Source of the DNA: Fastidiosipila sanguinis
GTDB lineage: Bacteria > Bacillota > Clostridia > Saccharofermentanales > Fastidiosipilaceae
Direction of reading: 5' to 3'
Assembly: GCF_002998295.1 (NCBI RefSeq)
Contig: NZ_CP027226.1
Span: forward strand, 992,001-1,056,000
Length of the DNA stretch: 64,000 bases
Part shown: positions 1 to 9,714 of the stretch, one piece after another
Layout of the letters: each line of letters starts with the position of its first letter
Position numbering within the stretch: position 1 is the first letter of the stretch
Position numbers and translations under genes: made by a program
The notes under the pieces: generated by a model
Told to the model about the DNA's origin: nothing
Databases searched by the model: none
Seen by the model: only the letters and a program-made list of their open reading frames with translations

Positions 1-2
1 AT

Positions 3-98
3 AAATCTTTAGATAAATCACTCGGCGGACGAAGTAAAAGGGTTAGATTAAGAACTGATTCTCAAGATATACGTGATGAGGAAAATCAAAGTCTTTAA
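3..98 (+). CDS. Possible 3' end of an unidentified gene
   Basis: The reading frame that is open at the left edge runs 31 codons to a TAA and is rich in Arg, Lys, Asp and Ser. It would converge on addA. I recognise no domain in so short a tail. It could be chance open frame; the other two forward frames are closed within the first 12 bases, which is the only positive argument. Confidence 0.35.
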   Translation, partial: KSLDKSLGGRSKRVRLRTDSQDIRDEENQSL

Positions 99-141
99 AC
101 TTCTATTTTCTTAAATTCTATGCATCTATGCACCTGTATTC

Positions 142-3100
142 CTATATCCCTAACTCTTCCCTCGTAAACTCAAACTCCTCAGCCAATCTAATTGACCATA
201 TCACAACTTTATTAACCTTTTCTTTTAAACTCATTTCTAAAGCTGAGGCATAAATTTTCATTTGCACTGAATATCTATCTAGCAAAATCTGACGAGCCTC
301 TTGTCTATTATTTGGCAAATAATCAGATTTATAATCCAATAAAACCGCACCAGCCTCTGTATAGTACCAAAGATCTATAATACCTTGGACTAAACTCAAC
401 TCTTTATTCTCATCCTCATACTTGAACGTAAATGGCAATTCTCGATAAACTTTATTTCCCGCATTCAGAACCTCTTCAGCAATTTCGGACTTAGCAAAAG
501 CTATAAATTCACTCTTGAAATCATTAAGAACTTCTCTTTCAGCTATACTAATAAAATTAAACTCTTGTAATTTATCAAGCTCCTCCGCTATTGCCAGATT
601 AATATCCTCTGCAACTCGCAACTTATTCAAGTCCAAATAATTCATCACAACATGAATAGCTGTTCCTATATCAGTTGAACTTAATTGTTTCTCATCGATA
701 TCTTCGAGCTCTATTAGATCTAAATTTATATTTTTCTTAATTTCTAATTCACTCGCTTCGCCGTCCAAATTTTCAACTTGCATGGATTTTCTCTTAATTT
801 CACTAACAGATACCTTAGGTAATGGCTTGAAACTAGCTCTAGGATTAAATTCATAAAAATCTTTATAGTCATACTCCAAATCATCAGAATAAATTTCATC
901 GCTCTGTTTATTATCACTACTATCATCTAACCAATATTCCAAAATAATTTTCCAATCTTTTTCAAGAATATCTTTATTGTTATATAGGCGGATTAGAAAA
1001 TTCCTATCCTCAAGCTCAAGTGAATAATCTATATTTTCATTTTCTTCAGCTTGATTTTTATAAAACTCAAGTAGTTGTTGTATTGCCTGATTGTCATTTA
1101 GACTCATGCTCAGTAGTAACATCTCCTGATAGGATTTAAGAGTACTCAACATGTAATTAGGCAAATATCCATTTCCCTTATCCTGCTCAGCATTCTCTCT
1201 CTCAGCTTCAATTAAATTAAGCAATGTATTTAGTTTCAAATAGTCGTTAGTTAAATCAAAATTTGCGCAAAGATATAGTTTTTCTTTTGCCCTACTCATA
1301 GCTACATAGAATAAACATATCTCTTCTGTTAAAAATCTACGTTGTTCATTCTCTTCCATAGCCAAGCGTAAATGACTTGGAAATGTTCGCACTCCATAAT
1401 TACTATACTCAGCTATGTTATATGCAATACCGAGCTCCTCACTCATGAAAATTTTATCTTGTTGATCCATATTATTAAGCGACTTATCAAGGTCATACAA
1501 AAACACATAATCAAACTCAAGTCCTTTAGATTTGTGGAAAGTCAATACATTTACAGCATCTGCTGACATATTATTTTCACTACTTGGTTTGAGGTCATTC
1601 TCTACTTCATTTTCTAGAGCTAAAACAATCTCACGAAGACTCTTGTATTCATTTTTCTCCAGTTCCTCTATTTTTTTCAAAAACTCCTCTAAACTTATAA
1701 CTGCCAGCTCACCGTCATATTTTGCAGCCTTCTCTAAATAATTATTACTATTCCAAATCTCTTGTAGTAAAGTACTGACAGATACCTCAACACTTCGCAT
1801 ACGCCATTTATTTAGCGCATCTAAGAACCTCTTAATCTTACTCTGTAATTGATAAAACTCATGATTCTCATTTAAACTAACGTCCGCTAATAATTGAATT
1901 GCTGCCTTAAAATTACCTCGCTGATGTATTTCCTTCTGAAAAATTCTGACTTGTAGTAGTTCAGTCTCTGTAAAGGTTTCATTAATCAAGTAACTAAGCA
2001 TCAGGGTCGCTAAAGGTATATCTGTTTGAGCATTATCTAAACACTGCAACAATGCGACTTGATTTTGTAGTATAAAATCATCTTTTATTGATAAAGATGG
2101 ATATCTATTACTTGGCACACCGACTTGCAGTAATAGCTTAGCCATATAGTCAGCTTTACTATTACCTCTGCTTAATACAGCTATATCCTTGAACTCTACT
2201 CCTTCTTCTCTATGTAATCTGATAATTTCTGCAACAATATGGAAAGCATTTTTCTCTTCTTTTTCACTTTCTGCCCATAATCTTGCTTGATAAGGATTAA
2301 GTCTGACCTTACTTATTTCTTGCAATACACCGGATAAATTACCATTAGGAAGATGATAGCTTATGTCATCCTCTGTTCTACAATCCAGCATAATTTCTAT
2401 CCTATTATCAAACTTATTATTTAATTCAAAATAATTCATCTGATGGCCATTCTGATAATCAATATTGGTGAATTCAGGAGTCATTATCTTGCTAAAAACT
2501 GAGTTTATTCCAGCTAAAATACCTTCCTGACTTCTAAAGTTTTTACTCAATTGGAAATAGGAACCACTATCGTCTGCTTGAAATTTTTTAGCTTTTTCCA
2601 AGAAGATTTCTGGTCTAGCATTTCTAAATCTATAAATACTTTGCTTAACATCACCAACCATAAATGTATTGTTTGGTGCAATTTCTTGTAATATTGCTTC
2701 TTCCAAAGAACTTGTATCTTGATATTCATCTATATAAACTTCTTTAAATTGCTTTTGGCAGTAGTCTCTTCCAACTTCACTTCTAACAATTTGCAAAGCG
2801 TAATGTTCATAATCCGAAAAATCTACAACATTTCTTTTTATTTTTAATCTTTGATATTCTTCATCTACTTTAAGTACCAAATCAAAGAAAAGCTCTAATA
2901 TCCCAAGCATTCTTTCTTGTTCTGAATTAATTTCAGCTATAGTTTTTGACCAAACTACTTTGGCACTAAACTTACATGAACTTCCTAAAGATTTTGTCCC
3001 TTCTACTCCAAGGTAATAAAGCAAGTCACTAAATTCTGCTACTAAAATATCTATAAAGTCATTTTTAATTTCAGCCTTGGCAATCTTTTGCACTTCTTTA

Positions 3101-4167
3101 TCATACAAAGAAATATCTTCACTACCATCAAGCCCGAGTCTTTCTTCCTCTTTCCAAGGACTTTTGCGTGGTTTAATAAAGCTAAGTTTAGATTTAAGTT
3201 CAAAGATTTCATCCCATATCTCACCTGGATCTATATCTCCTCTTTGATCAATTAATGAGTTAATCTCTGTAGTAATTTCGAACAATAAGCGAAACGTTTC
3301 TGCATAGTCTTCATGAGATGTTTTTGCAGTTTTTCCTGCGAACTCTAAACTTACTCCATTTAGACGTCTCTCTAAATCCGGAATCGCTAAAGCTGCAGCT
3401 TTTACACGCAACTCTAGCTCATCAAATAAATAGTTTATATGTGGACTATTTTCAAAATTTCTAGCATTAAGTTTTACTTCTTCTAATGCTTGTGCAAGTT
3501 GCTTTTTGTAATCTGGTAGGCTTCTCAAATAATTAAAAACAGACAAGACAAGTTTACGCAATTCTTCATCATCTTTTCCTGATGAATAGGCTGCAAGTAA
3601 CATCAGAGCGATATCTAATTGTTCTTGGGATTTATTTAGAGTTTGTAATTCTTCTAACTCTACGTAAAAACCATTAAAAACATTAGAAACAGCTTCATCT
3701 AATAAATCTCTTGTTAGTTGCTCGTCAGCTGTTATAAAGTTAGGCGCCAATATAGACTCATTTTCACTATTCCTAACTTCTTCTGGAAAAAGTTTAAGTA
3801 GTGATAAGCAAAATGAGTGTATAGTCTCTATGTGAGCAGCTGGTAAATATGAAACCTGAGTTTCTAAGTTCTCTTGTAAAGTAATTTCCCCTTTATTCTT
3901 TGCGTTGGTGGCTAGTTTACTTAATTTTTCCGAAATCTTATTCGACATATTATGACTAGCAGCATTTGTAAAGGTCAGTACAAGAACCTTTCTTAGATCA
4001 AGCTCACCACTTAGAACTCTTTGGCTAATTCTCTCAGTCATAACTCCAGTTTTTCCTGAACCGGCTGCTGCTGAAACTAATATATTACCTGCTTTTGCAG
4101 CAATTATCTCTTGTTGCTCAGGGCTTGGTGCAAAATTATTTGATTTAGTATTTAAATTCTCTTTCAT
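142..4167 (-). CDS. addA: ATP-dependent helicase/nuclease subunit A (AddA)
   Basis: AddA is the UvrD-like helicase and nuclease subunit of the AddAB complex, which resects double-strand breaks to start recombination. The N-terminus carries a Walker A motif (AAAGSGKT, about residues 33-40 from the ATG) after the Q-motif region, a DEYQDTS Walker B lies mid-protein, and UvrD C-terminal motifs follow (NVLTFHKSKGLEF, FYVAMSRAKEKL). The C-terminal RecB-like nuclease shows GIIDLW and LLDYKSDYL. At about 1341 residues it is somewhat longer than typical AddA. It lies 11-20 bp after addB, so the two are co-transcribed. A GTG start at 4176 is also possible; I prefer the ATG at 4167, which has GGTG just upstream. 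Neither ribosome site is strong. Confidence 0.95.
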   Translation of the reverse strand: MKENLNTKSNNFAPSPEQQEIIAAKAGNILVSAAAGSGKTGVMTERISQRVLSGELDLRKVLVLTFTNAASHNMSNKISEKLSKLATNAKNKGEITLQENLETQVSYLPAAHIETIHSFCLSLLKLFPEEVRNSENESILAPNFITADEQLTRDLLDEAVSNVFNGFYVELEELQTLNKSQEQLDIALMLLAAYSSGKDDEELRKLVLSVFNYLRSLPDYKKQLAQALEEVKLNARNFENSPHINYLFDELELRVKAAALAIPDLERRLNGVSLEFAGKTAKTSHEDYAETFRLLFEITTEINSLIDQRGDIDPGEIWDEIFELKSKLSFIKPRKSPWKEEERLGLDGSEDISLYDKEVQKIAKAEIKNDFIDILVAEFSDLLYYLGVEGTKSLGSSCKFSAKVVWSKTIAEINSEQERMLGILELFFDLVLKVDEEYQRLKIKRNVVDFSDYEHYALQIVRSEVGRDYCQKQFKEVYIDEYQDTSSLEEAILQEIAPNNTFMVGDVKQSIYRFRNARPEIFLEKAKKFQADDSGSYFQLSKNFRSQEGILAGINSVFSKIMTPEFTNIDYQNGHQMNYFELNNKFDNRIEIMLDCRTEDDISYHLPNGNLSGVLQEISKVRLNPYQARLWAESEKEEKNAFHIVAEIIRLHREEGVEFKDIAVLSRGNSKADYMAKLLLQVGVPSNRYPSLSIKDDFILQNQVALLQCLDNAQTDIPLATLMLSYLINETFTETELLQVRIFQKEIHQRGNFKAAIQLLADVSLNENHEFYQLQSKIKRFLDALNKWRMRSVEVSVSTLLQEIWNSNNYLEKAAKYDGELAVISLEEFLKKIEELEKNEYKSLREIVLALENEVENDLKPSSENNMSADAVNVLTFHKSKGLEFDYVFLYDLDKSLNNMDQQDKIFMSEELGIAYNIAEYSNYGVRTFPSHLRLAMEENEQRRFLTEEICLFYVAMSRAKEKLYLCANFDLTNDYLKLNTLLNLIEAERENAEQDKGNGYLPNYMLSTLKSYQEMLLLSMSLNDNQAIQQLLEFYKNQAEENENIDYSLELEDRNFLIRLYNNKDILEKDWKIILEYWLDDSSDNKQSDEIYSDDLEYDYKDFYEFNPRASFKPLPKVSVSEIKRKSMQVENLDGEASELEIKKNINLDLIELEDIDEKQLSSTDIGTAIHVVMNYLDLNKLRVAEDINLAIAEELDKLQEFNFISIAEREVLNDFKSEFIAFAKSEIAEEVLNAGNKVYRELPFTFKYEDENKELSLVQGIIDLWYYTEAGAVLLDYKSDYLPNNRQEARQILLDRYSVQMKIYASALEMSLKEKVNKVVIWSIRLAEEFEFTREELGI

Positions 4168-4187
4168 ATTCACCACTCAACTTTTAA

Positions 4188-7100
4188 TTATTTATCACTA
4201 AAATTCCCATCATCAAAATTTTCCACTAAATAAATAAAACTATTTTTACTCAAAATATGCCTACTACCAAATGTTTCAACAATTTCAGGGTCATAGGTTT
4301 TTACAATTTCATCAAGTTTTGGCAAGATTTCTGTCCTTATAAAACCTCTATCCAATTGTGCCATAGCTCTATAATCACAAAATCTACTTGGGTCTTGATA
4401 TTTATCACTAGTCTTAGGTGCCGAAGAAAAGTTTCCTGAATTTATCTTCTCGGCGATTTCTCGAACTTTCTCTAAACTATGGTCCATCAACTTATGCAAT
4501 ATTTCTTCTTCTAAATCTAAACTTCTCAGTTTAAACTTAGAAATATATTCCTTGATAAATTCATCTATAGAAACAAGAGCTTGATCTGAATAGTTTTTCT
4601 TGAAGTTTTGTACAATTGCGTACCCTGCATCAGCTGCAATATATGGTTCATTCAAGCTCTCATAGGCGGCTAAATATATCGGTAATTGCAGGTCAAAGCC
4701 GTAGTATAAATTCGGATAAGAGACTTTCTTATCTCCAGTTTTGTAGTCAATGATTCTAAACTGTTGATCTACTTGATTAACATCAACTCTATCTACAAAT
4801 CCTCTAATAAACAGATTTTCGCCATTACTTAACTCTACAGAAAAAGTTTTCTCAGCTTTGCCAAAACTCCACTCACTATATTTAGGCTCCCAATTAATAT
4901 CATTTTCAATTAACTCTCTAATCTGTGCTATTGAGCCCTGGAGAGAAGATAATTGAGCTTTAAATCTAGCTACATATGCATCACCAGGCATGAAATAAAG
5001 TTTCAAGCTCTCATCTTCAAATGCAGCCTCAAGCAAGTATCTGGCAATTAACTCGTCATCAGTTTGTTTTAAAATTTTTTCCAAACTTAAATCTCTACTG
5101 ATCTCATCAAGAGAATTTTCCAAGACTTTTTGCCAGGCTCTCTGACTAATTTCCATTACCTTGTGCACCAAGGTCCCAAAGCCTGAACTTTCTGGTTTAT
5201 AGTAATTTTTTGCTTTCAATTGAAGAAGGTACTCTACGAAAAACGCAAATGGATTCTTCATATACTTTTCAAGTCTTGAGATAGACCAAAGTGGATTTTT
5301 GCCAAGAGCTCTACTAACTAGATCAGTACTAATATTTAAGCTTCCGCCTTTTTTCATCTCTCTACCATAATTATCAGCATCCCAGATCTCATTCAGTTCT
5401 TGATGATTATCATTTATGTAAGCTTTAAGAGCTTCAACTATAGTTTTTTCAGATCCTGCAAAACCTGTGGCATTATTCATTAATTTAAGTTTAGTAAATG
5501 CACGCTCTGGCAAAGACAAGCTTAAATCTCCTAAACTATCAGGCTCATCATGCTCTATCAACTTTTCACCAAGAGATTCCCTAAAATTACTCAATATACT
5601 AGCTTCCTCGCCTTTTCCACCAGTATAAGAAATTATAATTTTGCTCGGAAAATTTAAAAGAGCGTAAAAGTCTGAAATATTAACATTCAGTAGCTGTTCA
5701 TCTAACTCTGGTAAAGGTTCTTCTAAGTAAGGATTAATTTTTAACCTATCAACTGGATTCAAAAGAGAATTCTTTCTGCTTCTCTGAGGAATATTACCAC
5801 TATCTGCAGATACCATAAAAACAACATCTAAATCCTCATTTGCTAGCTGTTTAAAACTACCAAGAATAACTTGATTGCCATTAGCTGGGATCCTATTTTT
5901 GTTGCTCTCAATCAAACTGAGTTCCAAGTAAAAGATAAATTCTTCCACACTAAGCTCTGCCTCAGAGTTAATTTTCATAAAATCGGATAAAGTTTTAATC
6001 AAACTATTCCAAACTTTAACCTCAACCTCCGCTTCATTGCTAAGCTCAGCTGCTTCTAAACTATCTACTTTTTCACTCACTTTATTGGCCAAGTTAATAG
6101 AACGTAAAAATTCTAATATCTGCTGACTATATTCTCTCAATGTTTGAGCATGATAAAACTCTCCAAGTAACGACTTAGGATTCTGCAAAGCTCTTTGGGC
6201 TAGTTCAAATACTTCCAGTCTCTCCTGGCCCTCGTCCTTGGCTGATTCAAGGTCATTGTCAGCAGCTATATCCCTAGCATTATCATCTTCTGCTTCCTCA
6301 TCACTGGATAATTCAGAAAACTCTAAAATACCAGGATTAAAGCTCTTACTATATTTACTAGCGTCAAAAGCATCAAAACCTCTAAATCCTCTTGATCTAT
6401 AAAACTCTATTAGCTCGTCTTGCTCATCAGGAGTTAAGCCTGCATATGGCTGCTTAATATATTTAATTACATTTTCAATATTATCAGGGTATTTAATCAG
6501 CTCAATCAAAGCCGTCAGGAAATTACTCAAATGCTTATATTCAACATTATCAACATCTGCAGCATAGAAAGGAATATCTAATTCATCCAAGGCTAACTTC
6601 ATGTTAAGAGTTTGCTCATTACTAGCTAAAGCTATACCTATTTTTTCTGGTCTTAAATCCCTCTCTGTAAATAATAGTTCCTTAATTTTGCCTGCAATAA
6701 AACGTGATTCATTTTGCTCTTTATCAAAAGCATGGAACTCAAATTCTTGTGAATTTTCCTGATCTTCAAGTTCTAAAACTTTAACATTAGCGTAATTATT
6801 GATTAAACTAAAAATCAATTGTCTACCGGCAATAAATTGTCTCTTACCAGCTTCTATTTGTGTTTGATCTTCGGGTACAAGATCAGCTTCTGCAGAAATA
6901 ATAACTTCTTTAACTAATTTATCTAAAGAGTTAAGTATGGAAAATTCTTGTGGAGTAAAACTTCTACTGATACCAAAACCATGTATCCAAATAGTTGTCT
7001 CTTGCAAAAATTCATATTGTGTCCAAGGAAATTCCAAATCTTTATAGTTATAATTAACGGCTTCCAACTTTTCCAAAAGGATTTTTAAATTCTCATCAAG

Positions 7101-7661
7101 ACTGTCAATGAGTAAGTCTCCAGGCATAAAGTTTTCTAACTTCAACTTCTCTCCAAAACTTTCCATAATCAATCCTAAGTCATGTAACTTTTTCGATAAG
7201 TTTAAGTCGCCATTCTCAGCAGTAGCCAGAGAAATCTCTTGAATTTCACTTGCCTTAATTTGGTAGCGCCAAAGATCTCCTATAGTATCTATTACTCTAC
7301 TTAAGTAATTAGGTTTATTTTTCAGGCTTGCATATTCTTGGAGTTCATCCTCTAGATCTTGAATAGATTGTGCAAGTAGGTGTAGTTCTAGGGCCGGATT
7401 AACAACATTATAACCAGCACCACCAGCTAATTCTGCTATTCTCAAAGCAAATCTTCTAAAACTTAAAATTTCCTCTAGCATCAAGCTACGTTCAGTATCT
7501 TCTGAGAAATAAGACCTCTCCATATTAGCCTTGAGAGTTTCTGGCACTATCAGAAATCCTCTACTAAAAGCTTCATTTTTATGATGCTTCCAAATGTCAG
7601 CTCTCATATACTTAGCTAAATCTCTTCTGTTTTTAGAATATACAATCTGCAAGTCTTTCAC
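4188..7661 (-). CDS. addB: AddB/RexB-type helicase-nuclease subunit, degenerate
   Basis: This is the partner of AddA in double-strand break resection. Family features are present: an N-terminal VPE segment followed by a SFRRFA segment, a central VFMVSADSGNIPQ segment, and a C-terminal RecB nuclease (GFVDRVD, then IIDYKTGDK). Two hallmarks of Bacillus subtilis AddB are missing. The N-terminal GRSGSGKT nucleotide-binding loop is replaced by a sequence without it. The four Fe-S cysteines are also lost: the SRLEKYMKNPFAFF segment has Tyr where Cys is expected, and the terminal cluster reads SRFCDYRAMAQLD with one Cys instead of three. I count a single cysteine in 1157 residues. It therefore resembles the streptococcal RexB branch. 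The nuclease residues look intact. Confidence 0.93.
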   Translation of the reverse strand: MKDLQIVYSKNRRDLAKYMRADIWKHHKNEAFSRGFLIVPETLKANMERSYFSEDTERSLMLEEILSFRRFALRIAELAGGAGYNVVNPALELHLLAQSIQDLEDELQEYASLKNKPNYLSRVIDTIGDLWRYQIKASEIQEISLATAENGDLNLSKKLHDLGLIMESFGEKLKLENFMPGDLLIDSLDENLKILLEKLEAVNYNYKDLEFPWTQYEFLQETTIWIHGFGISRSFTPQEFSILNSLDKLVKEVIISAEADLVPEDQTQIEAGKRQFIAGRQLIFSLINNYANVKVLELEDQENSQEFEFHAFDKEQNESRFIAGKIKELLFTERDLRPEKIGIALASNEQTLNMKLALDELDIPFYAADVDNVEYKHLSNFLTALIELIKYPDNIENVIKYIKQPYAGLTPDEQDELIEFYRSRGFRGFDAFDASKYSKSFNPGILEFSELSSDEEAEDDNARDIAADNDLESAKDEGQERLEVFELAQRALQNPKSLLGEFYHAQTLREYSQQILEFLRSINLANKVSEKVDSLEAAELSNEAEVEVKVWNSLIKTLSDFMKINSEAELSVEEFIFYLELSLIESNKNRIPANGNQVILGSFKQLANEDLDVVFMVSADSGNIPQRSRKNSLLNPVDRLKINPYLEEPLPELDEQLLNVNISDFYALLNFPSKIIISYTGGKGEEASILSNFRESLGEKLIEHDEPDSLGDLSLSLPERAFTKLKLMNNATGFAGSEKTIVEALKAYINDNHQELNEIWDADNYGREMKKGGSLNISTDLVSRALGKNPLWSISRLEKYMKNPFAFFVEYLLQLKAKNYYKPESSGFGTLVHKVMEISQRAWQKVLENSLDEISRDLSLEKILKQTDDELIARYLLEAAFEDESLKLYFMPGDAYVARFKAQLSSLQGSIAQIRELIENDINWEPKYSEWSFGKAEKTFSVELSNGENLFIRGFVDRVDVNQVDQQFRIIDYKTGDKKVSYPNLYYGFDLQLPIYLAAYESLNEPYIAADAGYAIVQNFKKNYSDQALVSIDEFIKEYISKFKLRSLDLEEEILHKLMDHSLEKVREIAEKINSGNFSSAPKTSDKYQDPSRFCDYRAMAQLDRGFIRTEILPKLDEIVKTYDPEIVETFGSRHILSKNSFIYLVENFDDGNFSDK

Positions 7662-7752
7662 CTCAATATCACTTTGTTAAAAATATTATTACTTTTACAA
7701 AAGTTCCATATGGTATTATTCTAATCTATATTAGTATTTTTGCACATTGAGA

Positions 7753-7758
7753 TATAAT
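7753..7758 (+). promoter_or_regulatory. Candidate -10 element for the plsC-like gene
   Basis: A perfect TATAAT lies about 100-120 bp upstream of the acyltransferase start, within the divergent addB/plsC intergenic region. No good -35 hexamer sits 16-18 bp upstream, so this is only a candidate. Confidence 0.3.
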
Positions 7759-7854
7759 GACAAATTGTGAAAAATTGTAACAATGTACAACAACAATACA
7801 CAAAAATATCGAAAGCCAAGCTTTAATATGGTGCAGATAATAAATTAACTTAGA

Positions 7855-8751
7855 TTGGCGGATGAATTAGAAACTATGCAAAATGATAATAATGTAACTG
7901 AAACTAAAACAAAACAAGATTCAGAAATTAAAATTCAAACTACTAATGCTGAGATTGATGCTCTTCCTGAACCCACCGAAAGAAACTGGGCAGGAAAATT
8001 CGGATATCACTTAGGTAGTCTATTGATTAAATCTATTACTAAATTCGAAGTGCGCGGTGCAGAAAATCTTCCTAAAGATGCACCTTATATTATTGCTCCT
8101 AACCATGAAACATATGTAGATGGGCTGATCGCTGCTATGGGCCTACCAAAGGATCACTTCGATAAATTCTGCTCACTCGCAGCTAAAGAATTAGGCGAAT
8201 CAAGAGGTTGGTTTGGTAAATTAATTATGCGTGTTGGTCGTGGTATTCCTATCGATCGTGGTGGTAGTGCTAGGCAATCTTTAATGGTCTGTATTAAAGA
8301 GCTAAAGAATGACAATATTTTATTAATCCATCCTGAAGGTACTAGAACCGCAGACGGTAAATTAGGAATCATTAAAGGTGGTACTTCTTTTATTGCTAGT
8401 AAAGCTGATGTTCCTATAGTTCCAGCATTTATAGATGGTGGTTATGAGATATTTAGTCGCCATATGAAGTGGCCTCGTCCTTTCAAAGGATTCATGAAGA
8501 GAAAACGTTTAATCTTAACTTACGGTAAACCAATTTATCCTAGTGATTACGCTAACTCAAAAGAAATGAACCAAGCCCTCTCCGACTGGTTGCACTACAT
8601 GTACAACAATAAAGAAATTCCTAGAGAATACGAGCATGAAAACCTAGAGTACATGCAGAAATTAGCTGCTAGACAAAAACGCCGTGAACAACGTCGTACA
8701 GCAGCAGACTCAGAGATGGGCAATGCAGAAGACCAAAGAACTTCCCTTTAA
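7855..8751 (+). CDS. plsC: PlsC-like 1-acyl-glycerol-3-phosphate acyltransferase
   Basis: This enzyme family adds the second acyl chain to lysophosphatidic acid to give phosphatidic acid at the membrane. The acyltransferase block is clear: NHETYVD supplies the HX4D motif (His84, Asp89 from the TTG), and PEGTRT gives the substrate-binding EGTR (161-164). About 45 polar residues precede the catalytic domain, and the C-terminus is highly charged (RQKRREQRR). The start is uncertain. TTG at 7855 has no Shine-Dalgarno; ATG at 7876 has GGCGGA 13 bases upstream, which is far. An acyl carrier protein gene lies just downstream in the opposite direction, which fits a lipid role. The exact acyl donor and position cannot be told from sequence. 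Confidence 0.85.
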   Translation: MADELETMQNDNNVTETKTKQDSEIKIQTTNAEIDALPEPTERNWAGKFGYHLGSLLIKSITKFEVRGAENLPKDAPYIIAPNHETYVDGLIAAMGLPKDHFDKFCSLAAKELGESRGWFGKLIMRVGRGIPIDRGGSARQSLMVCIKELKNDNILLIHPEGTRTADGKLGIIKGGTSFIASKADVPIVPAFIDGGYEIFSRHMKWPRPFKGFMKRKRLILTYGKPIYPSDYANSKEMNQALSDWLHYMYNNKEIPREYEHENLEYMQKLAARQKRREQRRTAADSEMGNAEDQRTSL

Positions 8752-8808
8752 TACTGAGAACTTACATAAAAGATGTCGGTGCTTCTAGATTCATAAATTT
8801 ATAAATAA

Positions 8809-8885
8809 AAAAGTGATATTTGCGTAAGTTTATACTTACATTTAATGAGGAAACTCATTAACATACAAATATCACTTTTATTTTT
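8809..8885. terminator. Three-way-junction bidirectional terminator
   Basis: A perfect 14-bp outer stem (8809-8822 with 8866-8879) encloses two further hairpins: a 6-bp stem at 8824-8839, and a 7-bp stem with a GAAA tetraloop at 8843-8860. A T-run follows on the + side, and the - strand reads T6-A-TTTAT after the stem. It sits between the convergent plsC and acp genes and can serve both. Confidence 0.8.
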
Positions 8886-8912
8886 TACTACTAATTATAG
8901 ACTTAGACTGAA

Positions 8913-9197
8913 TCAATTTCTCAACTTCGACTCAATTAATTCACAGGCATCCTCAACTGTTTGAACATCATCCAAATCTTCTTCAGCTATTCTCAAATCA
9001 AAAAAGGATTCTAAATCTACAACCAGTTCAATCAAGCTTAATGAATCTAGTTCAAGTTTTTCAGTTAAATTATCTTCCAAAGAAATATCGTCATATTTTA
9101 AGTGACTTACTTTAGCAATAGATTTTTTTACTATATCAATAATATCTGCAAAAGAAAAATCTGAGTCTGTCTTATTCGTCTTATTCTTCATTCTCAT
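8913..9197 (-). CDS. acpP: Acyl carrier protein
   Basis: This small acidic helical protein carries growing acyl chains on a 4'-phosphopantetheine arm. The attachment site is visible as ELDSLSLIEL, with the modified Ser at about residue 52, followed by the acidic helix VVDLESFFDLRIAEEDL. The length of 94 residues is slightly above the usual 75-85 because of a charged N-terminal tail. The start overlaps the end of the MarR-family gene by 17 bp, indicating translational coupling. Two ATGs six bases apart (9197 and 9191) are both possible. An acp gene next to a MarR-type regulator recalls the fatty-acid FabT arrangement, but no other fab genes are in the window. Confidence 0.9.
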   Translation of the reverse strand: MRMKNKTNKTDSDFSFADIIDIVKKSIAKVSHLKYDDISLEDNLTEKLELDSLSLIELVVDLESFFDLRIAEEDLDDVQTVEDACELIESKLRN

Positions 9198-9714
9198 AGT
9201 CCTTATTGTTCTCTTTTATTTGTGAGGCTTCTGAAACTTTCCTATCTCTCTCTTTTTCCTTATCTTTATACTCTTTGTATGTTGCAAGCATGTACTCATA
9301 AACTTTATCCAAAGTTTCCGCCATAAATTCCGTCTGATCTTCTGTCAGCGGTTCAGTTATAGCATTCATGACGGCACGCATTGAACGTTGGTGTAGTCGA
9401 ACTGCAATTTTACCTTTTCTTGTAAGACTAAGTTCACTAATACGCTTATCATCTTTGTTCTTGGTTTTATCCACATAACCTTTTTTGCGCAGCTTCTTAA
9501 CCTGAACAGTTAAAGTACCTGCAGTGACACCAACCTTCTCAGCCACTGCACTCATGCTCAATTTATCATAAGATCCTATAGCTATTAATGTTTGCATCTC
9601 TGTACGAGAGAGAGCATCAAAATCCCCCATAGCCAAAGCTTCTTCTTCGGTCTTAATAATAATATCTATAACACCAGTTAATTTTTCTAGCAATAAAGTT
9701 TCAATCTTACTCAT
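9181..9714 (-). CDS. MarR-family transcriptional regulator, FabT-like
   Basis: This is a 177-residue winged helix-turn-helix repressor-type protein. The DNA-binding part reads MSAVAEKVGVTAGTLTVQVKKLRKKGYV followed by the DDKR..ELSLTRKG wing, which is the classic MarR layout and close in style to FabT, the repressor of fatty-acid synthesis genes. Helices on both sides should form the dimer interface, and the C-terminus is a long charged tail. It is encoded between ackA (8-bp overlap) and acp (17-bp overlap), so the three genes form one transcript. FabT function is inferred from the motif style and from the adjacent acp. A link to acetyl-phosphate metabolism is equally possible. Confidence 0.85.
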   Translation of the reverse strand: MSKIETLLLEKLTGVIDIIIKTEEEALAMGDFDALSRTEMQTLIAIGSYDKLSMSAVAEKVGVTAGTLTVQVKKLRKKGYVDKTKNKDDKRISELSLTRKGKIAVRLHQRSMRAVMNAITEPLTEDQTEFMAETLDKVYEYMLATYKEYKDKEKERDRKVSEASQIKENNKDYENEE

